Origin: DATKPE01 sp033854175
GTDB taxonomy: Bacteria > Bacteroidota > Ignavibacteria > UBA10030 > SZUA-254
Reading direction: 5' to 3'
NCBI GenBank assembly: GCA_033854175.1
Contig: JAWOKN010000018.1
Span: 68,341 to 132,340 of the forward strand
Length of the DNA: 64,000 nucleotides
Shown: in pieces, positions 42,961-51,543 of the stretch
Numbering within the stretch: position 1 is the first letter of the stretch
How the letters are laid out: each line of letters starts with the position of its first letter
Notes under the pieces: generated by a model
What the model saw: only the letters and a program-made list of their open reading frames with translations
Told to the model about the DNA's origin: nothing
The model's database searches: none
Position numbers and translations under genes: made by a program

Positions 42961-43006
42961 ACTTCTCCTGGCAGCCTACAGTGAACGGCGTATCACCGGG
43001 AGAAGT
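42961..43006. repeat. Stable 11-bp stem-loop in the oxidase upstream region
   Basis: ACTTCTCCTGG (42961-42971) pairs with CCGGGAGAAGT (42996-43006) with one G-U wobble and a 24-base loop. An A8 run follows on the plus strand, so on the minus strand it would be preceded, not followed, by Ts. It matches no riboswitch I recognise. Confidence 0.5.
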
Positions 43007-43176
43007 GAAAAAAAATTAATCCCGCAATGTTGAATAAAAAAAATTTATTTAGTACTATAAAATTCTAGTTTGCACATGCTTGTCAAGTGCTGTCATCAGG
43101 GTCGTCGAATCAAGGTTTTACCGTTCTTTGAATCAGAATACCACGTATTATCCTACAATCATTTAGGAGAATAATT

Positions 43177-43875
43177 ATGTTCCTGCGTTCTTCATTCCTC
43201 GTGTCTGGTTTACTCTTTTGTTTAACTCTTCAACAATCGGTGGCGGGTAACATCGTCGGGAAAATCAACTATACCGGCCCGAAGGTCACCTCCATGCAGA
43301 TAAAAATGAATGCCGATCCGAAATGCATAAAGATGCATTCGGGAAAAGCGGTTGAATCCGATCAGGTCGTGGTGAATCCGAATAACACTCTACGCTGGGT
43401 TTTTGTCTATGTGAAAAAAGGACTGGAGGGGAAAAAATTCCCGGTGCCGTCCTCAAAAGTCACCATCGCACAGGAAGGATGCATGTACAACCCGCACGTG
43501 TTCGGCATGATGGCAAACCAGCAGCTTGAAATCATCAACGACGATCCCACTCTCCATAACATCCATGCCCTCCCGAAAAACAGCGCGCAATTCAACATCG
43601 CCCAGCCCAACAAGGGCATGAAACTCTCAAAGACCTTCACCAAACCGGAAGTCATGGTGAAGATTAAGTGCGAAGTCCATAACTGGATGGCAGCCTATGT
43701 GGGTGTCCTCGATAACCCGTATTATGCGGTGTCCGACGATAAGGGGAATTTTTCCATCAAGAATCTTCCTCCCGGAGATTATGAGCTTGAAGCATGGCAT
43801 GAAAAGTTCGGCACGAAGACCATGAAAGTCACCGTCGGCGCATCAGACACGAAAACGGTCGATTTCTCGTATTGA
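43177..43875 (+). CDS. Periplasmic cupredoxin-like copper protein with carboxypeptidase-regulatory tail
   Basis: The 232-residue protein has a signal peptide to about residue 23, a cupredoxin-like domain, and a C-terminal carboxypeptidase-regulatory/SpaA-like module (VSDDKGNFSIKNLPPGDYEL). The likely type 1 copper ligands are the His in LHNIHALPK and Cys, His and Met in KCEVHNWMAA. Two further Cys (KCIKMHSG, QEGCMYNP) could form a disulfide or bind metal. Proteins of this build often precede heme-copper oxidase genes, where they may carry electrons or copper. A strong ribosome site (TTAGGAG) precedes the ATG; coxA starts 70 bases later. Confidence 0.85.
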   Translation: MFLRSSFLVSGLLFCLTLQQSVAGNIVGKINYTGPKVTSMQIKMNADPKCIKMHSGKAVESDQVVVNPNNTLRWVFVYVKKGLEGKKFPVPSSKVTIAQEGCMYNPHVFGMMANQQLEIINDDPTLHNIHALPKNSAQFNIAQPNKGMKLSKTFTKPEVMVKIKCEVHNWMAAYVGVLDNPYYAVSDDKGNFSIKNLPPGDYELEAWHEKFGTKTMKVTVGASDTKTVDFSY

Positions 43876-43944
43876 GTCTTCCGCCTCCATCCTGAGGCAC
43901 GATGTCATCAATTCTGTATCGCGTTCATTGAGATAGGATAATCT

Positions 43945-45723
43945 ATGAGTTCAGCTTCCACCGCATCAGTGGTCACCCACGAGACCGGAGAACATGTCCA
44001 CCATGAACTCCCCTTCTGGCGGAAATATATATTTTCAACCGACCACAAGGTTATCGGCGTGCAGTACGCGATCACCAGCCTCCTTTTTCTCTTTTCTGGT
44101 TTTTCCCTCATGATGTTGATGCGGTGGCAGCTTGCCTATCCCGGCGAAGCCCTCCCCCTGATCGGGAAGCTTTTTGGGGATGACCGCATGCCCGGCGGGG
44201 TTATGCTCCCGGAGTTCTATAACCAGCTCGGAGCCATGCATGGGACGATCATGGTGTTTCTCGGGGTTGTACCGCTGGCGGTCGGAGCGTTCGGGAACTA
44301 TGTCATGCCGCTGCAGATCGGCGCTCCGGATATGGCCTTCCCGAAATTGAATATGATGAGCTATTGGGTGTATTTCCTCGGGGGCGTGACCATGCTCGTC
44401 AGTTTTTTTGTTCCGGGCGGGGCTGCGAATTCCGGGTGGACCTCGTACCCTCCGCTTTCGGTCATCGCCACCACAGGCCAGACAATGTGGCTTCTCGGCA
44501 TGGTCTTCCTCATCACATCATCACTCCTTGGCTCGGTAAACTTTATCACGACAATCCTTCAGCTGAGGACAAAAGGCCTCACGATGATGCGCCTTCCCTT
44601 TTTTGTCTGGACGCAGTTCGTCACTGCATTTTTACTCCTGCTGGCATTTCCCCCGCTTGAAGCTGCGGGGATATTGCAGCTGATGGACAGACTCGCAGGG
44701 ACGAGCTTTTTCCTCCCCTCGGGACTGGTCGTCAGCGGTCAGATACTTCCGAATACCGGCGGAGGGAGTCCGCTGCTCTGGCAACATCTGTTCTGGTTTC
44801 TTGCCCACCCGGAGGTCTACGTCCTGATATTGCCGGCACTCGGTATCGTAGCGGAAATCATCGCAAACAACACGAGAAAACCGCTGTGGGGATACCGCTC
44901 CCTCGTCTATGCGGTGATTTTCCTCGGGTTTATGTCCTTCATCGTCTGGGCCCACCACATGTTCCTCACCGGAATGGGTACGGCAATCAGTTCATTCTTC
45001 CAGACCACCACCATGATTATCTCTATACCCTCGGTCATCATTCTGTCAGCTCTGATTATTTCGCTCTATGGCGGGTCGTTGCGGTTCAATACACCGATGC
45101 TTTTCGCCCTGGCTTTCCTTCCGATGTTCGGGATCGGGGGATTAACCGGTCTTCCGCTGGGCCTGGCATCGTCTGACATTGCTCTTCACGATACATACTA
45201 TGTTATCGGTCATTTTCATTACGTTGTGGCCCCTGGAACGATTTTCGGCCTGTTTGCGGGGATCTATTATTGGTATCCGAAGGTGACAGGAAGGGCCCTG
45301 AACGAAACCCTTGGCAAAATACATTTCTGGGGATCGTTTGTCTGCATGAATTTTATATTTTTCCCGATGTTCATCCAGGGTCTTGCAGGGGTTTCCCGGA
45401 GACTCTATGACGGCGGTCAACAATATGCCCATGCACAGGGGGTTCTGCACCTGAACGAAGTCATGTCCATTGCGGCATGGACCATGGCCATTTTCCAGCT
45501 GATCTTTTTCATCAATTTTTTCCTGAGTCTGAAAACGGGGAAGAAAACAGCGTCAAATCACTGGGATGCCACGACGCTCGAGTGGGCTGCAACGACCTCC
45601 CCACCTCTTGCGCACGGGAATTTCGCGGTCATGCCCGAAGTCTACTGCGCGCCGTACGAATACAGCGTCCCCGGAAAGAGCAGGGATTTTTCACCGCAAA
45701 ATGAACCTCTTATAACGACATAA
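43945..45723 (+). CDS. coxA: Cytochrome c oxidase subunit I (aa3 type)
   Basis: The 592-residue protein has 12 membrane helices and all heme-copper ligands: low-spin heme and channel region (MHGTIMVFLGVVPL), the CuB His-Tyr crosslink motif with the A-family Glu (WFLAHPEVYVLILPALG), the CuB pair (VWAHHMFLTGM), and the heme ligands in HDTYYVIGHFHYVVAPG. The Glu in the HPEVY motif puts it in the A1 family of proton-pumping oxidases. It reduces oxygen to water at the inner membrane. It is followed by subunit III, not preceded by subunit II as is usual. Confidence 0.97.
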   Translation: MSSASTASVVTHETGEHVHHELPFWRKYIFSTDHKVIGVQYAITSLLFLFSGFSLMMLMRWQLAYPGEALPLIGKLFGDDRMPGGVMLPEFYNQLGAMHGTIMVFLGVVPLAVGAFGNYVMPLQIGAPDMAFPKLNMMSYWVYFLGGVTMLVSFFVPGGAANSGWTSYPPLSVIATTGQTMWLLGMVFLITSSLLGSVNFITTILQLRTKGLTMMRLPFFVWTQFVTAFLLLLAFPPLEAAGILQLMDRLAGTSFFLPSGLVVSGQILPNTGGGSPLLWQHLFWFLAHPEVYVLILPALGIVAEIIANNTRKPLWGYRSLVYAVIFLGFMSFIVWAHHMFLTGMGTAISSFFQTTTMIISIPSVIILSALIISLYGGSLRFNTPMLFALAFLPMFGIGGLTGLPLGLASSDIALHDTYYVIGHFHYVVAPGTIFGLFAGIYYWYPKVTGRALNETLGKIHFWGSFVCMNFIFFPMFIQGLAGVSRRLYDGGQQYAHAQGVLHLNEVMSIAAWTMAIFQLIFFINFFLSLKTGKKTASNHWDATTLEWAATTSPPLAHGNFAVMPEVYCAPYEYSVPGKSRDFSPQNEPLITT

Positions 45724-45729
45724 TCCGCC

Positions 45730-46314
45730 ATGGAAATACCTTATACTGTAACGCCCCGGGCCGAAACCGGGCTCTTCAATGCAAAAGTCGGGATATGGCT
45801 GTTCCTCGCCTCGGAAGTCATGCTGTTCGGTGCATTGTTCACCTCCTATATCCTCCTCCGGGTCGGCGCTGTCGAGTGGCCCCACGGTGAACTCGACATC
45901 CCCCTGGCAACCGCCAATACGGCGGTGCTGATCACCTCAAGCATTACCATGGTGATGGCTTGGGCATCACTGATGATGAAGAATTTCGGGAAATACCGTC
46001 TCTACCTGGGTCTTACAATCCTCCTCGGACTGGTTTTCCTGATCGTCAAAGGCTTCGAGTACGGCCATCATTTCGCGGCGGGTGAGTATCCCAGCAAAAG
46101 TACGTTCCTTGCAATCTATTTTACCATGACCGGCCTGCACGGTCTGCACGTCGTCGGCGGTATGATCGTGAATTCATTCCTCTGGGGGCCGGGCAGCAAG
46201 ATGTGGAAGACCCAGCCGGAACGGTTTACCAACCGGGTGGAAGTCGCAGGTCTCTACTGGCATTTTGTCGACATTGTCTGGATTTTCCTTTTCCCCGTCC
46301 TTTATCTTCTCTAG
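45730..46314 (+). CDS. coxC: Cytochrome c oxidase subunit III
   Basis: The 194-residue protein has five membrane helices (KVGIWLFLASEVMLFGALF, TANTAVLITSSITMVMAWAS, YLGLTILLGLVFLIVK, FLAIYFTMTGLHGLHVVGG, LYWHFVDIVWIFLFPVLYLL) and the conserved Glu in the first and EYGHHFAAG loop, as in short bacterial subunit III proteins. It stabilises proton uptake in subunit I. Six bases separate it from coxA. Confidence 0.95.
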   Translation: MEIPYTVTPRAETGLFNAKVGIWLFLASEVMLFGALFTSYILLRVGAVEWPHGELDIPLATANTAVLITSSITMVMAWASLMMKNFGKYRLYLGLTILLGLVFLIVKGFEYGHHFAAGEYPSKSTFLAIYFTMTGLHGLHVVGGMIVNSFLWGPGSKMWKTQPERFTNRVEVAGLYWHFVDIVWIFLFPVLYLL

Positions 46315-46322
46315 GAGAATGT

Positions 46323-46643
46323 ATGGATACAACTGCAGCGGTTCATCCCGATATCAAAAAACACGTGCGGACGTATATCACGGTGTTTGTTTCGCTTCTT
46401 GCGCTCACCCTTATCACGGTGACGATATCCTATCTCCACCTCAATGTCCCGCTTGCGATTGCGGTGGCGTTGACCATCGCAGCAATCAAGGGCTCACTTG
46501 TCGCAAGCTACTTCATGCACCTGATATCGGAAAAGAAGGTCATTTACGGAGCGCTTATCCTGACCGCGGTTCTCTTCATCGCACTCATGTGGCTGCCAAT
46601 TTTTGCCCACAGTGATCCTGTGACGTACAAGAATGTCCCTTAA
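46323..46643 (+). CDS. Cytochrome c oxidase subunit IV (CoxD/prokaryotic type)
   Basis: The 106-residue protein starts at the ATG at 46323 (AGGAGAATG context) and has three helices, with the IKGSLVASYFMHLISEKKVI stretch that marks the bacterial subunit IV (COX4_pro/caa3 type) family. It is a small structural subunit. It overlaps the next small gene by 11 bases. Confidence 0.9.
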   Translation: MDTTAAVHPDIKKHVRTYITVFVSLLALTLITVTISYLHLNVPLAIAVALTIAAIKGSLVASYFMHLISEKKVIYGALILTAVLFIALMWLPIFAHSDPVTYKNVP

Positions 46644-46839
46644 GGCCTTCCATATCTTCTTTATTGGCCTGTCCGTCCTGACCGCGGCTGGCTTCGGGAT
46701 CTGGCTGATCGGACAGTATTCAGCCGCCGGCCGGACCATATTTCTGATATCGGCCATCATCTCATTCATCGTTGCGTCGGGTCTCGTCGTCTACGGGATC
46801 CGCTTTTTAAAAAAATTAAAACACGTCAGTTTCCTATGA
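46633..46839 (+). CDS. Small two-helix membrane protein in the oxidase operon
   Basis: The 68-residue product contains two hydrophobic helices (FHIFFIGLSVLTAAGFGIWL and FLISAIISFIVASGLVVYGI) and a basic C-terminus (RFLKKLKHV). No known family is recognised. Its start overlaps the end of the subunit IV gene and its stop overlaps the next ATG, so it is translationally coupled and very likely expressed. It may be an accessory oxidase subunit or an assembly factor. Confidence 0.75.
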   Translation: MSLKAFHIFFIGLSVLTAAGFGIWLIGQYSAAGRTIFLISAIISFIVASGLVVYGIRFLKKLKHVSFL

Positions 46840-47141
46840 ACCGGCCTTTTCAGGGTATCCTTCTTCTCCTTGTATCTAGCATCGTACCACGGGTCGCCGC
46901 GGCGTGCCCTGTCTGTTTCGGCGCCAAGGACTCGCCGATGACGTCCGGAATGAACGCGGCAATCCTCACCATGCTCGGGATAACCGGATCGGTGCTCCTG
47001 GCGATCGTCACCACCTTTTTCATACTCTGGAGGAGATACCGACGCCGTCAACTTCAGCTTTCTCAGGATGCCTATGTCAGCAAGGAAGGAATCCTCCGGA
47101 GGAATCACCAAGAGGGAGTTATTGAATGGAACAATATTTAG
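46836..47141 (+). CDS. Small membrane-anchored CPVC protein in the oxidase operon
   Basis: The 101-residue product has a signal peptide or first helix, then AAACPVCFGAKDSPMTSGMN, then a membrane helix (AILTMLGITGSVLLAIVTTF) and a basic, Arg-rich cytoplasmic tail. The CPVCFG motif faces the periplasm and could bind copper or heme or act in thiol exchange. The start overlaps the preceding stop (ATGA) and the end overlaps coxB by 16 bases. The family is not recognised with certainty; similar short CPVCFG proteins occur beside FCB-group oxidases. Confidence 0.75.
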   Translation: MNRPFQGILLLLVSSIVPRVAAACPVCFGAKDSPMTSGMNAAILTMLGITGSVLLAIVTTFFILWRRYRRRQLQLSQDAYVSKEGILRRNHQEGVIEWNNI

Positions 47142-48469
47142 GACTGCCACCCGACGGTTCGGCGCACGGACCGGCTATCGATCACCTGATCGGCCTTGTG
47201 CACTGGCTGATGCTCATCCTGTTCGTGGGATGGGGGATATTTTATCTTGTCATCCTCTTCCGGTTCCGGAAATCACGGAATCCAAAGGCCAATTACTCGG
47301 GTGTGAAAAGTCACGTCTCAAGCTATCTTGAAGTGGCGGTTCTCATCGTTGAAGTGATCCTCCTGGTCGGATTTTCCATACCCCTCTGGTCAAAGCGCGT
47401 GGATGCATTCCCCCTGGAAAAAGACGCGACGGTCGTCAGGATTGTCGCAGAACAGTTTGCCTGGAATGTCCATTATCCCGGGCCCGACGGAAAATTCGGA
47501 CGGACATCCATCAAACTCATCGATTCGGATAATCCACTCGGACTGGACAGATCCGATCCCGATGCCAAAGATGATATCACAACCATCAACCAGCTGACCC
47601 TCCCCGTCAATAAACCCGTGATCATTCAGCTCAGTACCAAAGACGTCATCCATAGCTTTAATCTGCCCGCCTTCAGGGTCAAACAGGACGCGATCCCCGG
47701 TCAGCTGATCCCGCTCTGGTTTACACCGGTCAAGACCACCAATCAGATCCGGGAGGAACTGACAAAAACTTTTTCAGTCTCCGACGTGATGAAAAAGAGC
47801 AGAATATTCTCCATGCCCGTGATGGCGAGGCTGACTGTCAAAAGTTCGGATCATATGGATGATATGATGGTCATGCAGGATATCAACGACAGTACGGGAA
47901 ATGCAATCATGTCAAAGGGCGACCGCCTCACGTCCGACAATGTCGCGAAAATAACGACCGCAGGAAGCGTCGAGGTCACGGCACGCCCCCCCGCGAACCT
48001 TGACAAGTATGTTTCCAACGAGGACTATGCGGACTCCGCGGGTCACCCCCTCGTCGCCAAAAATGATAACCTCACCGAGGATGCCGTCACGAAACTCGTC
48101 GCAGGAGGAATCAAGAGCGTTTCTGCCCGGCCGGCAGCCAATATGGACAACTATGTCATCATGGATGAGTATAAGGATTCAGGCGGCGCTGCCCTCGCAT
48201 CAAAGGGGGATGCAGTGTCGGATGACCTGATCTCCAAACTCGCAGCCGCACACATCGGTCAGGTCAAGGTTTCACTCGCTACTCCCACAGAAATCGCCTG
48301 CGCACAACTCTGCGGACTCGGTCATTACAGAATGCGCGGTTATGTCAACATCGTATCCCAGGGGGAATATGACACGTGGCTCAGTCAGCAGGAAGCATCA
48401 CTGACACCTCCTGCGGCAGCACCAGACACGAGCCAGACTGCATCGGATTCAACCACATCGCACAACTGA
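47126..48469 (+). CDS. coxB: Cytochrome c oxidase subunit II with a large insertion in the CuA domain
   Basis: The 447-residue protein has two membrane helices (about 22-45 and 68-90) and a periplasmic CuA domain with all ligands: His176 (DVIHSFNLPAFR), Cys392, Cys396, His400 and Met403 (ACAQLCGLGHYRM), plus the aromatic electron-entry patch EQFAWNVHYP. Between His176 and Cys392, about residues 205-388 are extra compared with normal subunit II. Residues 248-384 of this are three tandem repeats of about 46 residues, each with a pattern like GHPLVAKNDNLTEDAVTKLV, reminiscent of the sandwich-barrel hybrid repeats of RNA polymerase beta'. The insertion would sit beside the CuA site. The tail is Ala, Thr and Ser rich. 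Confidence 0.95.
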   Translation: MEQYLGLPPDGSAHGPAIDHLIGLVHWLMLILFVGWGIFYLVILFRFRKSRNPKANYSGVKSHVSSYLEVAVLIVEVILLVGFSIPLWSKRVDAFPLEKDATVVRIVAEQFAWNVHYPGPDGKFGRTSIKLIDSDNPLGLDRSDPDAKDDITTINQLTLPVNKPVIIQLSTKDVIHSFNLPAFRVKQDAIPGQLIPLWFTPVKTTNQIREELTKTFSVSDVMKKSRIFSMPVMARLTVKSSDHMDDMMVMQDINDSTGNAIMSKGDRLTSDNVAKITTAGSVEVTARPPANLDKYVSNEDYADSAGHPLVAKNDNLTEDAVTKLVAGGIKSVSARPAANMDNYVIMDEYKDSGGAALASKGDAVSDDLISKLAAAHIGQVKVSLATPTEIACAQLCGLGHYRMRGYVNIVSQGEYDTWLSQQEASLTPPAAAPDTSQTASDSTTSHN

Positions 48470-48483
48470 TACCGGCGGCGACT

Positions 48484-49530
48484 GTGAAAAATTCTGCCTA
48501 TCTTCACCGTTTCATCATCTTCACGACGTGCTGCACGTTTCTGCTGGTGGTAGCCGGCGGAATGGTGACAAGCACAGACTCGGGTCTGTCGGTCCCCGAC
48601 TGGCCGACGACGTACGGTCATTTTATGTTTGCCTTCCCCCTCGATCAGATGGTCGGCGGGATTTTTTATGAACACTCGCACCGCATGATCGCATCTTGGG
48701 TCGGTTTTCTGACCGTGATCATGGCGATCTGGTTGTGGAAGAAGGAAGAACGGAGGTGGGTCCGAAACCTTGGCTTCGCTGCCCTCGGCACCGTCATTGC
48801 CCAGGGGATCCTGGGCGGCCTGACGGTCCTGTTTCTCCTTCCACCATCGGTCTCGGTAAGCCATGCCACCCTTGCGCAGACATTTTTCTCCATCATGGTC
48901 GCCCTATCGCTCATCACCTCGACGTGGTGGCGATCGCCTCAAGCCAATTCGGGGCCGAACGAGAAAACGTTCTCACTTCCGACGATCGCCCTGGCGACAT
49001 CAATCCTTGTCTATCTCCAGCTGATCATCGGAGCCGTCATGCGCCATACTCACTCCGGTCTCGCCGTGCCAGATTTCCCGCTCGCGTATGGTCAGGTGTT
49101 CCCATCACTGACACCCGAATCCCTTGATTCCTATAACCAGTTACTGCTTCGGATGAATCTTCGCCTGGCGGCGGACGATCCGATCACCGCACCACAGATT
49201 GTGATTCACATGATTCATCGTCTTATCGCCCTTGTCGTCAGCGGCGGAATCATCTGGACCTCAACGAGGCTCCTCGCGTACAGGCGGAAATCGCGCAGAT
49301 TGTTCTTCATCGGAATCGCGTTGCTTGTGCTGCTCGCCACACAGATCACACTCGGAGCGCTGACAGTCCTGACCGCAAAAAATGTCCTCATCGCCACCGC
49401 CCATGTCGCCAACGGGGCAGCATTGCTCGCATGTTGCATCATGGCATTTCTCCATTCCGTCAAACTGTCCGGCATCAGAGTACATCATAATCCCCGGGTG
49501 GCCCTGACCATGAAGGAGGCCGCTGCATGA
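48484..49530 (+). CDS. ctaA: Heme A synthase (Cox15/CtaA)
   Basis: About 348 residues from a GTG at 48484, 14 bases after the coxB stop; the frame extends into coxB but that part is not family-like. Eight helices hold the conserved heme-binding His residues (EHSHRMIASW, VSHATLAQT, MRHTHSGLAVPDFPLAYG, HMIHRLIAL, TAHVANGA). It oxidises the C8 methyl of heme O to give heme A for the aa3 oxidase. The GTG choice is inferred from family length; no clear ribosome site is visible. Confidence 0.94.
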   Translation: MKNSAYLHRFIIFTTCCTFLLVVAGGMVTSTDSGLSVPDWPTTYGHFMFAFPLDQMVGGIFYEHSHRMIASWVGFLTVIMAIWLWKKEERRWVRNLGFAALGTVIAQGILGGLTVLFLLPPSVSVSHATLAQTFFSIMVALSLITSTWWRSPQANSGPNEKTFSLPTIALATSILVYLQLIIGAVMRHTHSGLAVPDFPLAYGQVFPSLTPESLDSYNQLLLRMNLRLAADDPITAPQIVIHMIHRLIALVVSGGIIWTSTRLLAYRRKSRRLFFIGIALLVLLATQITLGALTVLTAKNVLIATAHVANGAALLACCIMAFLHSVKLSGIRVHHNPRVALTMKEAAA

Positions 49531-50459
49531 ACAGCGATGCCAAAATTCTGGATCAGAGCGTCGCACGCCCCAGGATAAAGATCCTTGAGTTCATCGAACT
49601 CATGAAACCCGAATTGACCGGTCTTTCGGTCATGACCGCACTCTGCGGGTATTACCTCGGTTCCGGGGCCTCGTTCGATCTGACGATGTTCTTCCATATG
49701 GCTCTGGGGACACTCCTCATCGGCGGAGGGGCCGGAGCACTGAACCAGTATGTCGAACGCGATCTCGACGCATTAATGCGGAGAACCGAACGCCGCCCCC
49801 TTCCGTCCGGGCGAATGATGCCTTCGGAAGCGCTCGCCTTCGGACTGATCGTTTCATTTCTGGGTATGATTGAACTGACCGTCTTTACAAACTTTCTCAC
49901 GGGATTTCTCGGTGCGTTGACATGGTCCACATATTTGTTCCTCTACACTCCGCTGAAGCGGATAACACCGTTGTCGACTGTCATCGGTGGCATCCCCGGT
50001 GCGATACCCCCGATGATGGGATGGACCGCAGCCCGCGGATCTCTTTCCGCGGAAAGCTGGATTCTGTTCGGCATCCTGTTCTTCTGGCAGATGCCCCACT
50101 TTTTCTCGCTTGCATGGATGTATCGGAAAGATTATGCCAAGGCGGGGTTCAGGATCCTGACAGTGACCGACGAAAAAGGCACCCGCACCAGCAAACAAAT
50201 TCTTGTGTACAGTATCGGTTTATTACCGGTGAGCATAGCTCCGACTTTGATGAAAATGACAGGTGTCCAAACGTTATTTTTTGCAATTGCTCTTGGAATG
50301 GTCTTCCTCGTCTATGCATCCTTCATGCTGAAATTTTCCCTCAGCCCGCAGCCATATGCAGTAAAGAAAGTCAACCAGTATACCCGCCGCCTGTTCTTCT
50401 CATCACTCGTCTATCTTCCGGTTTTGATGGTTGTGATGGCGCTGGATAAGGTCTCGTAA
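49527..50459 (+). CDS. ctaB: Heme O synthase (protoheme IX farnesyltransferase)
   Basis: The 310-residue UbiA-family enzyme has about nine helices, the Asp-rich diphosphate-binding motif NQYVERDLDALMRRTERRPL and the second set region MYRKDYAKAGFRILTVTDEK. It farnesylates heme B to heme O, the substrate of CtaA. Its ATG overlaps the ctaA stop by four bases. Confidence 0.96.
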   Translation: MNSDAKILDQSVARPRIKILEFIELMKPELTGLSVMTALCGYYLGSGASFDLTMFFHMALGTLLIGGGAGALNQYVERDLDALMRRTERRPLPSGRMMPSEALAFGLIVSFLGMIELTVFTNFLTGFLGALTWSTYLFLYTPLKRITPLSTVIGGIPGAIPPMMGWTAARGSLSAESWILFGILFFWQMPHFFSLAWMYRKDYAKAGFRILTVTDEKGTRTSKQILVYSIGLLPVSIAPTLMKMTGVQTLFFAIALGMVFLVYASFMLKFSLSPQPYAVKKVNQYTRRLFFSSLVYLPVLMVVMALDKVS

Positions 50460-50598
50460 AACCTGCGTCAGCAAAATTCAAAAACCCGTGCACCCGTGCA
50501 CTTGTCTTCAACGGCTGATCACAGGGGAACACTGACCGGCCGGTATCTTTTTCAGATGAACGAAAAAATTCTTATTTTTGTGGCAATCCGTGTACAGA

Positions 50599-51543
50599 AT
50601 GGATACGATCATTCAGGCTGAGAATATCACCCACCGCTACCCGCAGACGCGGCGCCAAAAGGTACCCGTCACCGCGGTGAACAGGGTGTCGTTCAGCGTC
50701 CCGCGGGGGGAGATATTTTGCCTCCTCGGTCCCAACGGCAGCGGTAAGAGTACACTGTTCCGGATTCTCTCGACAATGCTCCGGCCCACGGAGGGTTCCG
50801 TGATGATCAACGGTTTCCCCCTCTCAACACAGCGGCAACTCATCCGCCGGTCGATCGGTGTCGTTTTCCAGCGCCCAAGCCTGGATCTCAAGCTCACCGT
50901 AAGGGAAAATCTCCTTCATCAGGGGCACCTGTATAACCTCCGAGGGGCGGATCTCCGCACCCGCATCGCCGCCGCACTCGAGAATGTCGGACTTTCAGAA
51001 TCAGGGGATGAACTCGTCGAGCATCTCTCGGGCGGCAATCAGCGGCGGGTCGAACTGGCAAAATCGCTTCTTCATGCACCGGCAGTGCTTATTCTGGACG
51101 AGCCCAGTACCGGGCTTGATCCCGTGGCACGGAAGGAATTCGGCCTCAGACTTCAGAAACTCTCCCGGCAGGAGAACGTGACCGTGCTCCTGACAACGCA
51201 TATTCTGGACGAGGCGGATTTGTGCGACCGGATCGGCATCATGGACAGGGGGGCGATGATTGCCTGCGATTCACCTGCAAGCCTCAAACAGGAAATCGGC
51301 GGTGACGTCATCACCGTGCAGACATCATCCCCCGACAACATGAGGGATGCCATAGCAAAAAAATTCGGCGGCGACCCCAAGATCGTCAACGGTTCCGTCC
51401 GCGTCGAGCGACGGCAGGGGCATGCATTCCTGCCCGAACTCGTGGAAACCTTCCCGGGACAAATCGATACCATCACCCTTTCCAAACCGACGCTCGAAGA
51501 CGTCTACATCCATCACACAGGTCATAAATTTTCGGACGAATGA
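50599..51543 (+). CDS. ABC transporter ATP-binding protein (DrrA/ABC-2 type)
   Basis: The 314-residue ATPase has Walker A (LLGPNGSGKSTLF), the Q-loop (VVFQRPSLDLKLTV), the signature (LSGGNQRRVELAKSLL), Walker B (AVLILDEPSTGLDP) and the switch His (LLTTHILDEADLCD), with a C-terminal extension of the DrrA type. It powers the ABC-2 permease coded next. It starts 140 bases after ctaB. Its place between heme synthesis and Sco genes suggests a role in oxidase maturation, for example copper or heme handling, but the substrate is unknown. Confidence 0.93.
   Translation: MDTIIQAENITHRYPQTRRQKVPVTAVNRVSFSVPRGEIFCLLGPNGSGKSTLFRILSTMLRPTEGSVMINGFPLSTQRQLIRRSIGVVFQRPSLDLKLTVRENLLHQGHLYNLRGADLRTRIAAALENVGLSESGDELVEHLSGGNQRRVELAKSLLHAPAVLILDEPSTGLDPVARKEFGLRLQKLSRQENVTVLLTTHILDEADLCDRIGIMDRGAMIACDSPASLKQEIGGDVITVQTSSPDNMRDAIAKKFGGDPKIVNGSVRVERRQGHAFLPELVETFPGQIDTITLSKPTLEDVYIHHTGHKFSDE

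Larger units (their letters stand above)
41916..43176. other. Long gene-free stretch upstream of the oxidase operon
   Basis: No reading frame with family features or coding-like composition was found on either strand over 1.26 kb. The right half (42720-43176) is AT-rich and holds three palindromic structures, listed separately. A weak promoter candidate for the cupredoxin gene is TTCTTT-16-TATTAT near 43128-43155. On the minus strand TTGACA at 43081-43086 might start an outward transcript, but its -10 is poor. A hidden small RNA is possible. Confidence 0.5.
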
